From: Bacteroidota bacterium
GTDB lineage: Bacteria > Bacteroidota > Bacteroidia > SXHM01
Length of the DNA stretch: 5,165 nucleotides
Direction: 5' to 3'
Assembly: GCA_005773695.1 (NCBI GenBank)
Contig: SXHM01000161.1
Location: 1-5,165 of the forward strand
Position numbers and translations under genes: made by a program. Numbering within the stretch: the first letter of the stretch is position 1; the number at the start of each line of letters is the position of its first letter. The notes under the pieces are model-generated. The model had not been told where the DNA came from and searched no databases. It saw nothing but the letters and a program-made list of their open reading frames with translations. Of the stretch, positions 1-5,165 are shown piece after piece.

Positions 1-1
1 A

Positions 2-64
2 CCGATGTTAACAATTAATGTAGGTATTTGTTTGAAAAACGAAGCTGCCGGCCCTGTTAAATAG
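2..64 (+). CDS. Possible C-terminal tail of a gene entering from the left edge
   Basis: One plus-strand frame is open from the window edge to a TAG at 62-64, encoding about 20 residues that end in the stretch NEAAGPVK. The other two plus frames close almost at once. If real, the gene converges on the minus-strand DoxX-like gene, with the two stops only 7 bases apart. No domain can be recognised from so short a tail. The minus strand also has an open frame here, with no ATG, so chance openness is a serious alternative. About 20 open codons alone prove little. Confidence 0.3.
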   Translation, partial: PMLTINVGICLKNEAAGPVK

Positions 65-71
65 TTGAGTT

Positions 72-416
72 CTATAATAAGTTTTGTGTCACGGCAGCAA
101 TAAAAATGCAAAGTAAAAGGAGCAACAAGGATGGTATGCGTTTTTGCCAGGGATTGCCGGTTTTGAAGTGGAAATATTGTGCTGCTATCATCAACAACGC
201 CAAAAGCAAGGAGGGTATAAGTACTAATGATGGATACCAGATGCCGGCTACTAATAGTGTTGATAAAGCTATTTTAGCGGCACCTACTATGTTTCGGATT
301 AAATTACTAAGACTGTATTGATTGAATTCTTTAACGATATTTTCGAAACGAAATATCCAGACATAAAAAATTGAAGCAGCTACTATCAGTTGAGAAAGAC
401 TACCTAATTCACTCAT
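72..416 (-). CDS. DoxX-like small integral membrane protein (114 aa)
   Basis: This is a very hydrophobic protein with four likely membrane helices, at about residues 5-23, 43-61, 62-82 and 94-112. The layout (short first helix, a basic/acidic loop FRFENIVKEF, a Gly-Ala-Lys segment at 45-48 starting the second helix, and a FHFKTGNPW loop at 82-90 before the last helix) resembles the DoxX-like (DoxX_2) family, recognised from memory rather than by a search. Proteins of that family are inner-membrane proteins whose biochemical role is mostly unknown. The ATG at 414-416 is preceded by AT-rich sequence with no clear Shine-Dalgarno. The gene lies 39 bases after the 38-residue membrane protein on the same strand, so it is probably the last gene of a short transcript starting upstream of 750. 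The family call is likely but not certain; the coding call is firm. Confidence 0.75.
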   Translation of the reverse strand: MSELGSLSQLIVAASIFYVWIFRFENIVKEFNQYSLSNLIRNIVGAAKIALSTLLVAGIWYPSLVLIPSLLLALLMIAAQYFHFKTGNPWQKRIPSLLLLLLCIFIAAVTQNLL

Positions 417-455
417 TTGAATTATCAGTTTATTTGATTTAACGCAAACAGTGTA

Positions 456-572
456 TTATTTCTTTTTGGGCTTAGAATCATCTACTCTGTTGTCATGGGT
501 TATAGCAAGACCAAACCCAAGTCCAAAAAGTATAGTAATTAGTCCTGCGAAATAGGGAATTAGTTCAATCAT
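456..572 (-). CDS. 38-residue single-helix membrane micro-protein
   Basis: A small open frame starts with ATG at 570-572 and stops with TAA at 456-458. It encodes a protein with one hydrophobic helix (about residues 3-25, rich in Leu, Ile, Phe and Gly), then a polar stretch HDNRVDDS and a strongly basic tail KPKKK. By the positive-inside rule the C-terminus should face the cytoplasm. Its start lies inside the end of the 61-residue gene: the shared minus-strand bases are ATGATTGA, an 8-base overlap typical of translationally coupled genes. The purine run AAGAAAA just before the ATG could help ribosomes bind. No family is recognised. The evidence for being real is the overlap, the sensible membrane topology and the same-strand position between two membrane-protein genes; the small size keeps confidence moderate. 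Confidence 0.55.
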   Translation of the reverse strand: MIELIPYFAGLITILFGLGFGLAITHDNRVDDSKPKKK

Positions 573-750
573 TTTTCTTATTATTTATGAGTTTTAAATA
601 AATTCCAAATGCCAAAATTGAAGGAACCCACAATCCAATAAAAGTTCCATCTTCTTTTGCTCCCTGAAAATAAAGTATCTCTGAAAAGATAAGAGATAAG
701 ATTGCAGCAAGAAACATGAGCTTGTCTGCGTTGGTGAATTTATTAAACAT
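565..750 (-). CDS. Small two-helix membrane protein of unknown function (61 aa)
   Basis: This short protein has a polar N-terminus (MFNKFTNADK), a hydrophobic helix at about residues 11-29, a charged loop QGAKEDGT at 29-36, a second helix at about 37-55, and a basic/polar end INNKKND. The loop followed by FIGLWVPSILAFG looks like a conserved segment of small uncharacterised Bacteroidota membrane proteins, but I cannot name a domain. The start ATG at 748-750 follows an AT-rich leader without a strong Shine-Dalgarno. It is the first clear gene of the minus-strand group that continues with the 38-residue protein (8-base overlap) and the DoxX-like protein. No clean TAnnTTTG promoter is visible just upstream; imperfect versions exist at 758-765 and 775-782. 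Confidence 0.65.
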   Translation of the reverse strand: MFNKFTNADKLMFLAAILSLIFSEILYFQGAKEDGTFIGLWVPSILAFGIYLKLINNKKND

Positions 751-1001
751 AATTTATCAATTTTATAATTTTAGCAATAATAGTTAATTTCTCATACATT
801 AAGTTATGTGAACCTGATTATTTGTTTTTACTGAACAATTTTTGCTCATGATCAGACAAATCCATTCGGTAAAAACAATAGTTTACCAATAATTGTTTTG
901 ACTTGAAAAAAAAAGCCACCTGAATCTAAAACTATATTTATTTTGAAAGCTAACTTCATTACACTGAAAATTCCTTGCCGTGTTTAAATTCTTGCAGGTT
1001 A

Positions 1002-1017
1002 TAAGATTTAAATCTTA
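1002..1017. repeat. Perfect 16-bp palindrome
   Basis: The sequence TAAGATTTAAATCTTA equals its own reverse complement with no spacer. It sits about 60 bases after the stop of the DUF2179 gene. A spacer-free palindrome cannot form a stable hairpin without opening its middle, so a dimeric regulator site is as possible as a structural role. AT-only content apart from two G:C pairs makes chance formation less remarkable. Confidence 0.6.
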
Positions 1018-1023
1018 ACTTTA

Positions 1024-1044
1024 AAAAGCCTAAATGATGCTTTT
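1024..1044 (-). terminator. Weak terminator-like hairpin after the DUF2179 gene
   Basis: On the minus strand AAAAGC pairs with GCTTTT across a 9-base loop, and the second arm runs into a T-rich end (GCTTTTT). It starts 34 bases after the stop codon at 1079-1081. A second small hairpin, with TATAC (1044-1048) pairing with GTATA (1061-1065), lies between stop and terminator. The stem is short and AT-rich, so it may be only a weak transcript end. Confidence 0.35.
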
Positions 1045-1078
1045 ATACTTTGGTTTAAAGGTATAAATAATATAGTGC

Positions 1079-1672
1079 TTACGTCCCCTTCCTCAGCGGA
1101 AGCAACACCCGTGCAAAATCAAGTTTGCGGGTGTTACTTTCGTTAAACACACCCTGATTGGTTTCGCGGATATCTTCTACCGAGTAGAACGAGCCCGGTA
1201 AATGGTGGTCAATAAACTCCGTAATTTGCTTTACGTTTTTGCGCTCGGCCACAATAAAAATAACTTTAACAGGGCCCATAGCGCCCTGCCCGTCAATAAC
1301 AGTGAAACCGTGTTTTTCCTTTTTTAAATCTTCCAGAAAATCATTAGAATTTTTGTTGGTAATTACGCGTATTACCTGTGTGCCAATGGCTAATGCCTGC
1401 TCAATAGTTAAACCCAGAAAAGTGCCGGTGGCATAACCCGCGGCCCATGCGAAATAACACATTACGTTGCTCAGGTTCTGCATAATCTGCCCGATGGCAA
1501 TCAGCCACAGCAGTACTTCAAAAAAACCAATGATGGGTACAATCTTGCGCTTGCCTTTTGAAATCATAACAATGCGCAACGTTCCAAGCGTTACGTCTGT
1601 CATTCGCGCGAAATAGATAACCAAGGGCAGTATCACCCAATTAAAATAATCAAACCCCTCTGTTGCTTCCAT
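1079..1672 (-). CDS. DUF5698/DUF2179 (UPF0316-type) membrane protein (197 aa)
   Basis: The N-terminal half matches the DUF5698 pattern: a first helix at about 13-31 containing ARMTDVTLGTLRIV, a basic loop SKGKRK at 38-43, a helix at 45-64 with IGFFEVLLWL, and a third at about 70-90 ending in LGLTIEQALAIG. The C-terminal half, about 121-170, matches the soluble DUF2179 domain (GFTVIDGQGAMG, then a strand IFIVAER and a helix leading to SFYSVEDIRE). The whole has the size and order of the UPF0316 family, to which Bacillus YebE belongs; the family function is unknown. The start at 1670-1672 fits the family's usual N-terminus. It follows the T9SS cargo stop by 8 bases (ATTTATTA, no Shine-Dalgarno), so it should be cotranscribed as the last gene of the operon. 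The family call is firm, the role open. Confidence 0.9.
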   Translation of the reverse strand: MEATEGFDYFNWVILPLVIYFARMTDVTLGTLRIVMISKGKRKIVPIIGFFEVLLWLIAIGQIMQNLSNVMCYFAWAAGYATGTFLGLTIEQALAIGTQVIRVITNKNSNDFLEDLKKEKHGFTVIDGQGAMGPVKVIFIVAERKNVKQITEFIDHHLPGSFYSVEDIRETNQGVFNESNTRKLDFARVLLPLRKGT

Positions 1673-1680
1673 TAATAAAT

Positions 1681-3552
1681 TTAAGGCCTTGCTGCCTTTA
1701 CAATTTTTTGTTTGTAGATGTGCTTTTCTTCGCTGGTAATAGTGGCGAAATAAATTCCCGAAGCAAGTGGTGCGGTTGAAAAGGTGAAAATATTTTGTCC
1801 GAATTTAGCCTGATCCTGAAACAAGGAAATTACCCTGCGTCCGTTCATATCATAAAGGTCAACAGAAATATCTGCAGTCTGCTCCATGTAAAAGTTCAGT
1901 GTTACCAGATCAACAGTAGGGTTAGGGTAAGCTGATATTTCAAGCGAAGGAAATTCATCCGGACGAATAGAATCAGTGCTGGTCAGCTCGGCAATCCATG
2001 TTCCGTTTTTATTGGTCTCTTTTCCCCACGAGCCTACTGCCCATACGGTGGCTGTTTCGTTATATCTGCGCTGCGAACCGCTGTAGTCGCCCCAACGCTC
2101 AAAATCACCATCGCCAAATGCATCAACATAACCTTCGCCTGTTTTTATTTTTACATGTTCGGTATAAGCTCCGTCATTGGTATAATATAGATAAGAAAAG
2201 CCTGCATAATCAACAGGTGAAGTGTGGTTAAATGTAATCACCGCTTCCTGATCACGGTGGTCGCGTCCTGAATATGAGATGTTAGGAAACCCGAAATCCA
2301 GCAACGTATCACCAATAACAGTGGCACGTACGTTAGGCACTGCTGCTCCAGGGTTTTCAATAAAACCGTGATAAATACCGGCAAGTCCTGTTGCCTCGTT
2401 CAGGCAGCTTTGTACAAACTGTATAACATCGTTTTCATAAAATCCGCCCAATATGCGATTATCATTGGTGTCAAAGGTGTTTGTGCCTTCCTGGCGCGCT
2501 TCGGGTGGCAGCAGGTATTTTTTGTCGGCAGTCAGAAATTTTATCTCCAGCGATGCATTGTTACTTTTTACGTTATTGGTAACATGCAGTAGAAAAACAG
2601 AATCATTTTCAAAAGAAGTGGCGCGGTTACTGAGTAAAAACATGTCAGGACCGTAAGGTGCAACTCCTCCTTTAACTGGGCAGATATTGAAGATGGGTTT
2701 TATTCCGTTAGCAAGAAAGATGTTGTGGTAATACTTTGTGGTAAGCGTGTTTCCTGCATATCCGTCTTCGTTGCTTATTTGCCACAGGCAGGTTTCTGTA
2801 AAGCCTGAGTTGTTGCTAGAACCGTTGGTAAACGTGTTGATGCCGATAAATAAATCGCTGTTCGAAATTCCTACTACCGGATAATCGCTCCAGGTATCAT
2901 TGCTAAGTGGATTGCCGCTAAGGGCATATGCATTCCATTCGCCCATTGGATCGTTGGTCTGCGAATAACAAACTATAATTTTACTTTTTTGGTAGGTGCT
3001 TCCGTTCAGAAAAACCATGATAAAACGGTCGGCAGCAGGGTCATAAACCATTTTAGGGTCAAATTTTGAATCGGTAAAGTTTAAACTAGTAGCAAAGGAT
3101 CCCAGGCTTTTTACTTTCAGAATACTGTCGTTGTTTGTATCGTAAATAAGCACCCGCGAGTTGATAACTGAAACGATAATTCCGCTATCGGAAATAGCCA
3201 TGTCATTATCATTAGGAATGCTGTTTTGCGCAATGTTTCCTTCAAAATTGCGCCCCAGTATTAAAGGCCATATAGTGTCAGTTTTATATGATGGCGCTGA
3301 AAAGTTACCAGACTTAACAGGATATTTTTTACGCATTTCCTGTTTCATAGTGCGCAGTTGGGCGCGGTAAGAAGAACCACCGGGAGTTGGTACCTCAATG
3401 TTTTGCAGTGAAACTTCCCAGTCGGGATTATTGTCTGAAAAGCTGAGAACAGCTGCTTTCTCCCACCTGAAGTCTTTTGCTTTGTAATTAGTTTGGGCAG
3501 CAGTGCTGAAACTTAACAGCAGCCAGAGTATCAGGGCTGAACCAGCTCTCAT
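1681..3552 (-). CDS. Secreted beta-propeller-like protein with T9SS type A sorting domain (623 aa)
   Basis: A signal peptide is clear at residues 1-20 (Leu-rich core, end STAAQ), for Sec export. The C-terminal 85 residues or so (about 536-620) form a T9SS type A sorting domain: AYPNPT at 541-546, DLYDMNGRRV at 565-574, LASGIYFATI at 596-605, and a basic end KQKIVKA. Such a domain directs passage over the outer membrane by type IX secretion and is then usually removed. The middle is beta-rich and repetitive in style: a strand pair near 119-138, MVYDPAADRFIMVF at 168-181, WSDYPVVGISNSDLFIGINT at 221-240, and RWGDYSGSQRRYNETATVW at 486-504. The YDP-x-x-DRF and RWGDYSG segments recall secreted beta-propeller-like proteins of Bacteroidota; no enzyme active site is apparent. 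Its ATG shares one base with the upstream stop (TAATG), indicating translational coupling. Ligand and surface role are unknown. Confidence 0.9.
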   Translation of the reverse strand: MRAGSALILWLLLSFSTAAQTNYKAKDFRWEKAAVLSFSDNNPDWEVSLQNIEVPTPGGSSYRAQLRTMKQEMRKKYPVKSGNFSAPSYKTDTIWPLILGRNFEGNIAQNSIPNDNDMAISDSGIIVSVINSRVLIYDTNNDSILKVKSLGSFATSLNFTDSKFDPKMVYDPAADRFIMVFLNGSTYQKSKIIVCYSQTNDPMGEWNAYALSGNPLSNDTWSDYPVVGISNSDLFIGINTFTNGSSNNSGFTETCLWQISNEDGYAGNTLTTKYYHNIFLANGIKPIFNICPVKGGVAPYGPDMFLLSNRATSFENDSVFLLHVTNNVKSNNASLEIKFLTADKKYLLPPEARQEGTNTFDTNDNRILGGFYENDVIQFVQSCLNEATGLAGIYHGFIENPGAAVPNVRATVIGDTLLDFGFPNISYSGRDHRDQEAVITFNHTSPVDYAGFSYLYYTNDGAYTEHVKIKTGEGYVDAFGDGDFERWGDYSGSQRRYNETATVWAVGSWGKETNKNGTWIAELTSTDSIRPDEFPSLEISAYPNPTVDLVTLNFYMEQTADISVDLYDMNGRRVISLFQDQAKFGQNIFTFSTAPLASGIYFATITSEEKHIYKQKIVKAARP

Positions 3553-3950
3553 TATTTTACTTCTGAATTAATTTCCTGGCGGCTTTCGCGTTGAATCTGT
3601 TGAACAGGAAGCGGAGTAGCATAGCGGTTGATAAATTCTTTGACTTTGATTTCGTCTAAACCGCTATTGCCAAAAAGTCCGTTAGAAGCAATTACATCCA
3701 GCGTTTTTTCAGCTGAGCGAACTGTAACATCGGGGTAAGCAATCTGGCCGTTAGCAAAACGGTAGTAGTTTTCCTTAATACTTATTAGACGTTCTTTGCC
3801 GTTTAAAGAATAAGCAATAAAACCGGTGCCTGATTTCTTTAACAAACCGGATGCTTTGTTGTTGCTATAAATTGTATCGGTAGTTGTTTCGGTTTGAGCT
3901 GATGTTGAAGAAAACCAAAGAAGCGCAATTAGTATGATTATATTTTTCAT
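3552..3950 (-). CDS. Small exported protein of unknown function (132 aa)
   Basis: I place the start at ATG 3948-3950 although the frame stays open to an ATG at 3995. From the inner start the protein begins with a textbook signal peptide (MKNIIILIALLWFSSTSAQ, residues 1-19), which the longer version would bury behind 15 extra residues. There is no lipobox cysteine, so it is likely soluble in the periplasm or outside. The mature part has a Thr-rich start, a beta-strand-rich centre (GTGFIAYSLNGKERLISIKE at 41-60, then YYRFANGQIAYPD) and a polar, Gln- and Glu-rich tail. No domain is recognised. The stop overlaps the T9SS cargo's ATG by one base, so both should be made together; a chaperone, partner or accessory role for the cargo is inference only. 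A TAnnTTTG element lies just before the chosen start. Confidence 0.75.
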   Translation of the reverse strand: MKNIIILIALLWFSSTSAQTETTTDTIYSNNKASGLLKKSGTGFIAYSLNGKERLISIKENYYRFANGQIAYPDVTVRSAEKTLDVIASNGLFGNSGLDEIKVKEFINRYATPLPVQQIQRESRQEINSEVK

Positions 3951-3955
3951 GCTTG

Positions 3956-3985
3956 CAAATTTATTTAACTCTGAGATAACAACAA
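3956..3985 (-). promoter_or_regulatory. Possible internal promoter with almost no leader
   Basis: On the minus strand TAAATTTG (3963-3956) fits the Bacteroidota element TAnnTTTG, with TTG at 3985-3983 placed 19 bases upstream as a possible -33 element. Transcription would begin within a few bases of the ATG at 3950, giving a nearly leaderless message. The surroundings are AT-rich, so chance is possible. Confidence 0.35.
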
Positions 3986-4005
3986 CTAATTTCACATAAT
4001 ATTAC

Positions 4006-4605
4006 TTAAAACACCATCTTAAACCCCACCCCGTAAGGCGTTGCCGACATAGAGTAAGTCATTTTTGAAAATCGTTTGTAATTACTTTTGTAGATAAAGT
4101 AAAACGAGGTATCAAACAGCAAAAGAAAAGCTCCCTGAAAAACCAATGATTTTCCATAGCCATCTAGCAGGTCGGGGTTCTTTTTCAATTTAGGCGAATA
4201 ATAATCCATGGCCATTCCGCTGCCGATATAGAGCACATCCAGAAAAGAATTCATCAGCATCAGGCGTTCTATTTTCTGTTGCCCGTTGCTGAGGGTAAGC
4301 AGGTCGTAATTATTAAAGTCTTTGCGGTAAACGCTGGCCAGTCCAAAGCCGGCAATGGTGGCATTTACCACATTCCAATAGATGTTCATGTGGTAAAAAT
4401 ATTTATTGTAGGGTGCATTTGGGTTGTCCATCAGTGACAACGAAGTGGCAAAGTTTGCAACACTCCAGCTTGCAAGAGTAATGTGCATGGAGCGTTGTGT
4501 TTTTTTGTTGCGCGAGTTGTAGGTATCGAACGCAATTTTGTTTTGGGCTGAAGTATTTTCTAACGTAATAAGAGCAAGCAAAAAAAACAGGATTATCTTT
4601 TTCAT
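4006..4605 (-). CDS. Multi-helix membrane protein of unknown function (199 aa), possibly DUF6992-like
   Basis: The N-terminus is a signal peptide or signal-like helix (residues 1-21, MKKIILFFLLALITL, ending NTSAQ). Four further hydrophobic segments follow at about 40-60, 72-93, 114-135 and 154-172. Notable segments are a basic start SRNKKTQRSM (31-40), ASWSVANF (45-52), the HMNIYWNVVNATIAGFGLASVY region (72-93), and YKSNYKRFS (172-180) after the last helix. This order (Trp/Asn-rich first helix, MN-x-x-WN-x-VN motif, late FLLLFD-x-x-FY helix) reminds me of the Bacteroidota family called DUF6992, but that is from memory and unverified. The ATG at 4603-4605 is the first of the minus-strand operon; the stop lies 55 bases before the next gene's preferred start. 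It probably sits in the inner membrane; no enzyme signature is seen. The final segment, SATPYGVGFKMVF, looks beta-like. Confidence 0.8.
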   Translation of the reverse strand: MKKIILFFLLALITLENTSAQNKIAFDTYNSRNKKTQRSMHITLASWSVANFATSLSLMDNPNAPYNKYFYHMNIYWNVVNATIAGFGLASVYRKDFNNYDLLTLSNGQQKIERLMLMNSFLDVLYIGSGMAMDYYSPKLKKNPDLLDGYGKSLVFQGAFLLLFDTSFYFIYKSNYKRFSKMTYSMSATPYGVGFKMVF

Positions 4606-4650
4606 ATATCGTTCAAAACTTTCTAACCTTCAGTATTCTTATAGTAGAAT

Positions 4651-4679
4651 CAAAAGTATAGATTTTTTAGCTTTGTCAA
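4651..4679 (-). promoter_or_regulatory. Promoter for the minus-strand envelope operon
   Basis: On the minus strand TTG (4679-4677, within TTGACA) is followed after 18 bases by TACTTTTG (4658-4651), which fits the TAnnTTTG element and the usual Bacteroidota spacing. The start of transcription would fall near 4645-4648, leaving a leader of about 40 bases before the ATG at 4605. This is the best promoter match in the window. Confidence 0.55.
4668..4675 (+). promoter_or_regulatory. Promoter -7 element for the dehydrogenase gene
   Basis: TAGCTTTG fits TAnnTTTG on the plus strand and lies 28 bases before the ATG at 4704, so the leader would be about 24 bases. I see no good TTTG at the expected -33 distance (around 4645-4650). 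The element lies between the -33 and -7 elements of the opposing promoter, so the two probably compete. Confidence 0.45.
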
Positions 4680-4703
4680 TTATTAAACTCTAAAAACAAC
4701 ATT

Positions 4704-5165
4704 ATGTATAATCAAGGCATGTTGCGCGATGATGCGCTGAAAGGAAAAACCATTTTAGTTACCGGAGGCGGCACAGGACTTGGCCGCGCTATGAGTAAAT
4801 ATTTTTTACAACTGGGCGCAAACGTAATTATTGCCAGTCGCAAACTACCTGTTATAGAACAAGCGGCAAAAGAACTCCAGGACGAAACAGGAGGTAGTGT
4901 TCTTGGACTTTCGTGTGATGTGCGCAACTACGATGATGTTGAAAAAATGGTAGCTGCCGGCATCGCAAAATTCGGAAGAATCGATGTGCTTGTAAATAAT
5001 GCGGCAGGGAATTTTGTGAGCCCTACCGAGCGTTTGAGCCACCGCGCCATTGATACCGTAGTGGATATTGTATTGCGCGGTTCTTATAACTGCACCCTTG
5101 CCTTAGGTAAAAGATGGATAGCAGAAAAACAGAAAGCAGCAGTTCTGAGCATTGTTACAACATAT
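4704..5165 (+). CDS. SDR oxidoreductase, 2,4-dienoyl-CoA reductase-like (N-terminal 154 aa, cut by window end)
   Basis: This is the Rossmann half of a short-chain dehydrogenase. The dinucleotide motif TGGGTGLG is at 20-27, ASRK at 44-47 (basic residues after the second strand, favouring NADP(H)), CDVR at 71-74, and NNAAGNFVSPTERLS at 98-112, followed by AAVLSIVTTY at 145-154. The NNAAGNF-x-SPTERLS and TGGGTGLG segments closely match mitochondrial 2,4-dienoyl-CoA reductase (DECR1) as I remember it. That enzyme reduces 2,4-dienoyl-CoA with NADPH so that polyunsaturated fatty acids can enter beta-oxidation. The frame is open to the last base; the catalytic Tyr and Lys are not in view. The ATG at 4704 gives a family-like N-terminus; the ATG at 4719 is an alternative. 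It is transcribed divergently from the envelope operon, with no functional link apparent. A related enoyl-CoA reductase is the main alternative. Confidence 0.9.
   Translation, partial: MYNQGMLRDDALKGKTILVTGGGTGLGRAMSKYFLQLGANVIIASRKLPVIEQAAKELQDETGGSVLGLSCDVRNYDDVEKMVAAGIAKFGRIDVLVNNAAGNFVSPTERLSHRAIDTVVDIVLRGSYNCTLALGKRWIAEKQKAAVLSIVTTY

Larger units (their letters stand above)
751..1078. other. 328-base AT-rich intergenic region
   Basis: This region separates the end of the DUF2179 gene from the start of the small membrane-protein genes, both on the minus strand. It holds a terminator-like hairpin near 1024-1044, a perfect 16-bp palindrome at 1002-1017, overlapping small inverted repeats at 868-899, and two micro-ORFs on the minus strand (818-865, 15 codons; 743-799, 18 codons). 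No gene of normal length, RNA gene or riboswitch is recognisable. The promoter for the genes reading from 750 should lie here, but I see no full match to the Bacteroidota consensus. Confidence 0.6.

Noticed and set aside
1..71. Minus-strand open frame running off the left edge
   Set aside because: It has no ATG, would need a TTG or other rare start within the DoxX-like gene, and is no longer than expected by chance.
106..321. 71-codon plus-strand open frame
   Set aside because: It lies antisense inside the DoxX-like gene, whose translation has clean membrane helices; the plus-strand product has no recognisable features.
868..899. Nested inverted repeats GGTAAA/TTTACC and AAAACAAT/ATTGTTTT
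   Set aside because: They overlap and could suggest alternative folds as in a riboswitch, but the arms are short and AT-rich and there is no conserved aptamer pattern or T-run, so chance is the simpler reading.
1239..1436. Plus-strand open frame inside the UPF0316 gene
   Set aside because: It is antisense to a well-recognised DUF5698/DUF2179 gene and its protein is Ser/Thr/Val-rich without sense.
1998..3370. Several plus-strand open frames of 67-77 codons
   Set aside because: All are antisense shadows within the T9SS cargo gene, which has signal peptide, body and sorting domain in one unbroken frame.
1681..3552. Enzyme function for the T9SS cargo (sialidase or other hydrolase)
   Set aside because: The propeller-like segments do not show Asp-box repeats or a catalytic set I can identify, so no enzyme activity is claimed.
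4712..5042. Two minus-strand open frames
   Set aside because: They lie opposite the dehydrogenase gene, which shows intact SDR motifs in frame; the minus-strand products are low in meaning.

Overview
The window reads as a stretch of a Bacteroidota (Bacteroidetes) chromosome. The evidence is a secreted protein ending in a type IX secretion (T9SS) sorting domain, signal peptides ending in Ala-Gln, AT-rich gene starts with little or no Shine-Dalgarno sequence, and intergenic matches to the Bacteroidota promoter element TAnnTTTG. I cannot narrow it to a genus. No RNA gene, CRISPR array, insertion sequence or phage gene is visible.

Left part (1-1078). A possible plus-strand gene tail ends at 64, facing three small minus-strand genes that read 750 to 72. 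These encode a 61-residue two-helix membrane protein, a 38-residue single-helix protein overlapping it by 8 bases (absent from standard length-filtered gene calls), and a 114-residue DoxX-like four-helix membrane protein. The spacing suggests one transcript of small inner-membrane proteins of unknown job. A 328-base AT-rich intergenic region (751-1078) follows; it holds a perfect 16-bp palindrome, a terminator-like hairpin and two micro-ORFs of doubtful meaning.

Middle part (1079-4605). Four tightly packed minus-strand genes read 4605 to 1079 and probably form an operon. They are a multi-helix membrane protein with a signal-like N-terminus (199 aa), a small exported protein of unknown function (132 aa from the preferred start), a 623-aa predicted beta-propeller-like T9SS cargo whose start overlaps the previous stop by one base, and a DUF5698/DUF2179 (UPF0316) membrane protein 8 bases further on. 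The theme is envelope and secretion, but no pathway can be assigned. The T9SS cargo should be exported by Sec, carried over the outer membrane by T9SS, and anchored or released.

Right part (4606-5165). A short divergent intergenic region has facing TAnnTTTG elements. The plus-strand gene from 4704 runs off the window end. It is an NADP-type short-chain dehydrogenase strongly resembling mitochondrial 2,4-dienoyl-CoA reductase, suggesting unsaturated fatty-acid beta-oxidation; its catalytic Tyr/Lys region lies outside the window.

I do not see a convincing new defence or mobile system. The most interesting items are the overlapping micro-membrane-protein genes, the uncharacterised exported-protein operon, and the compact divergent promoter region.
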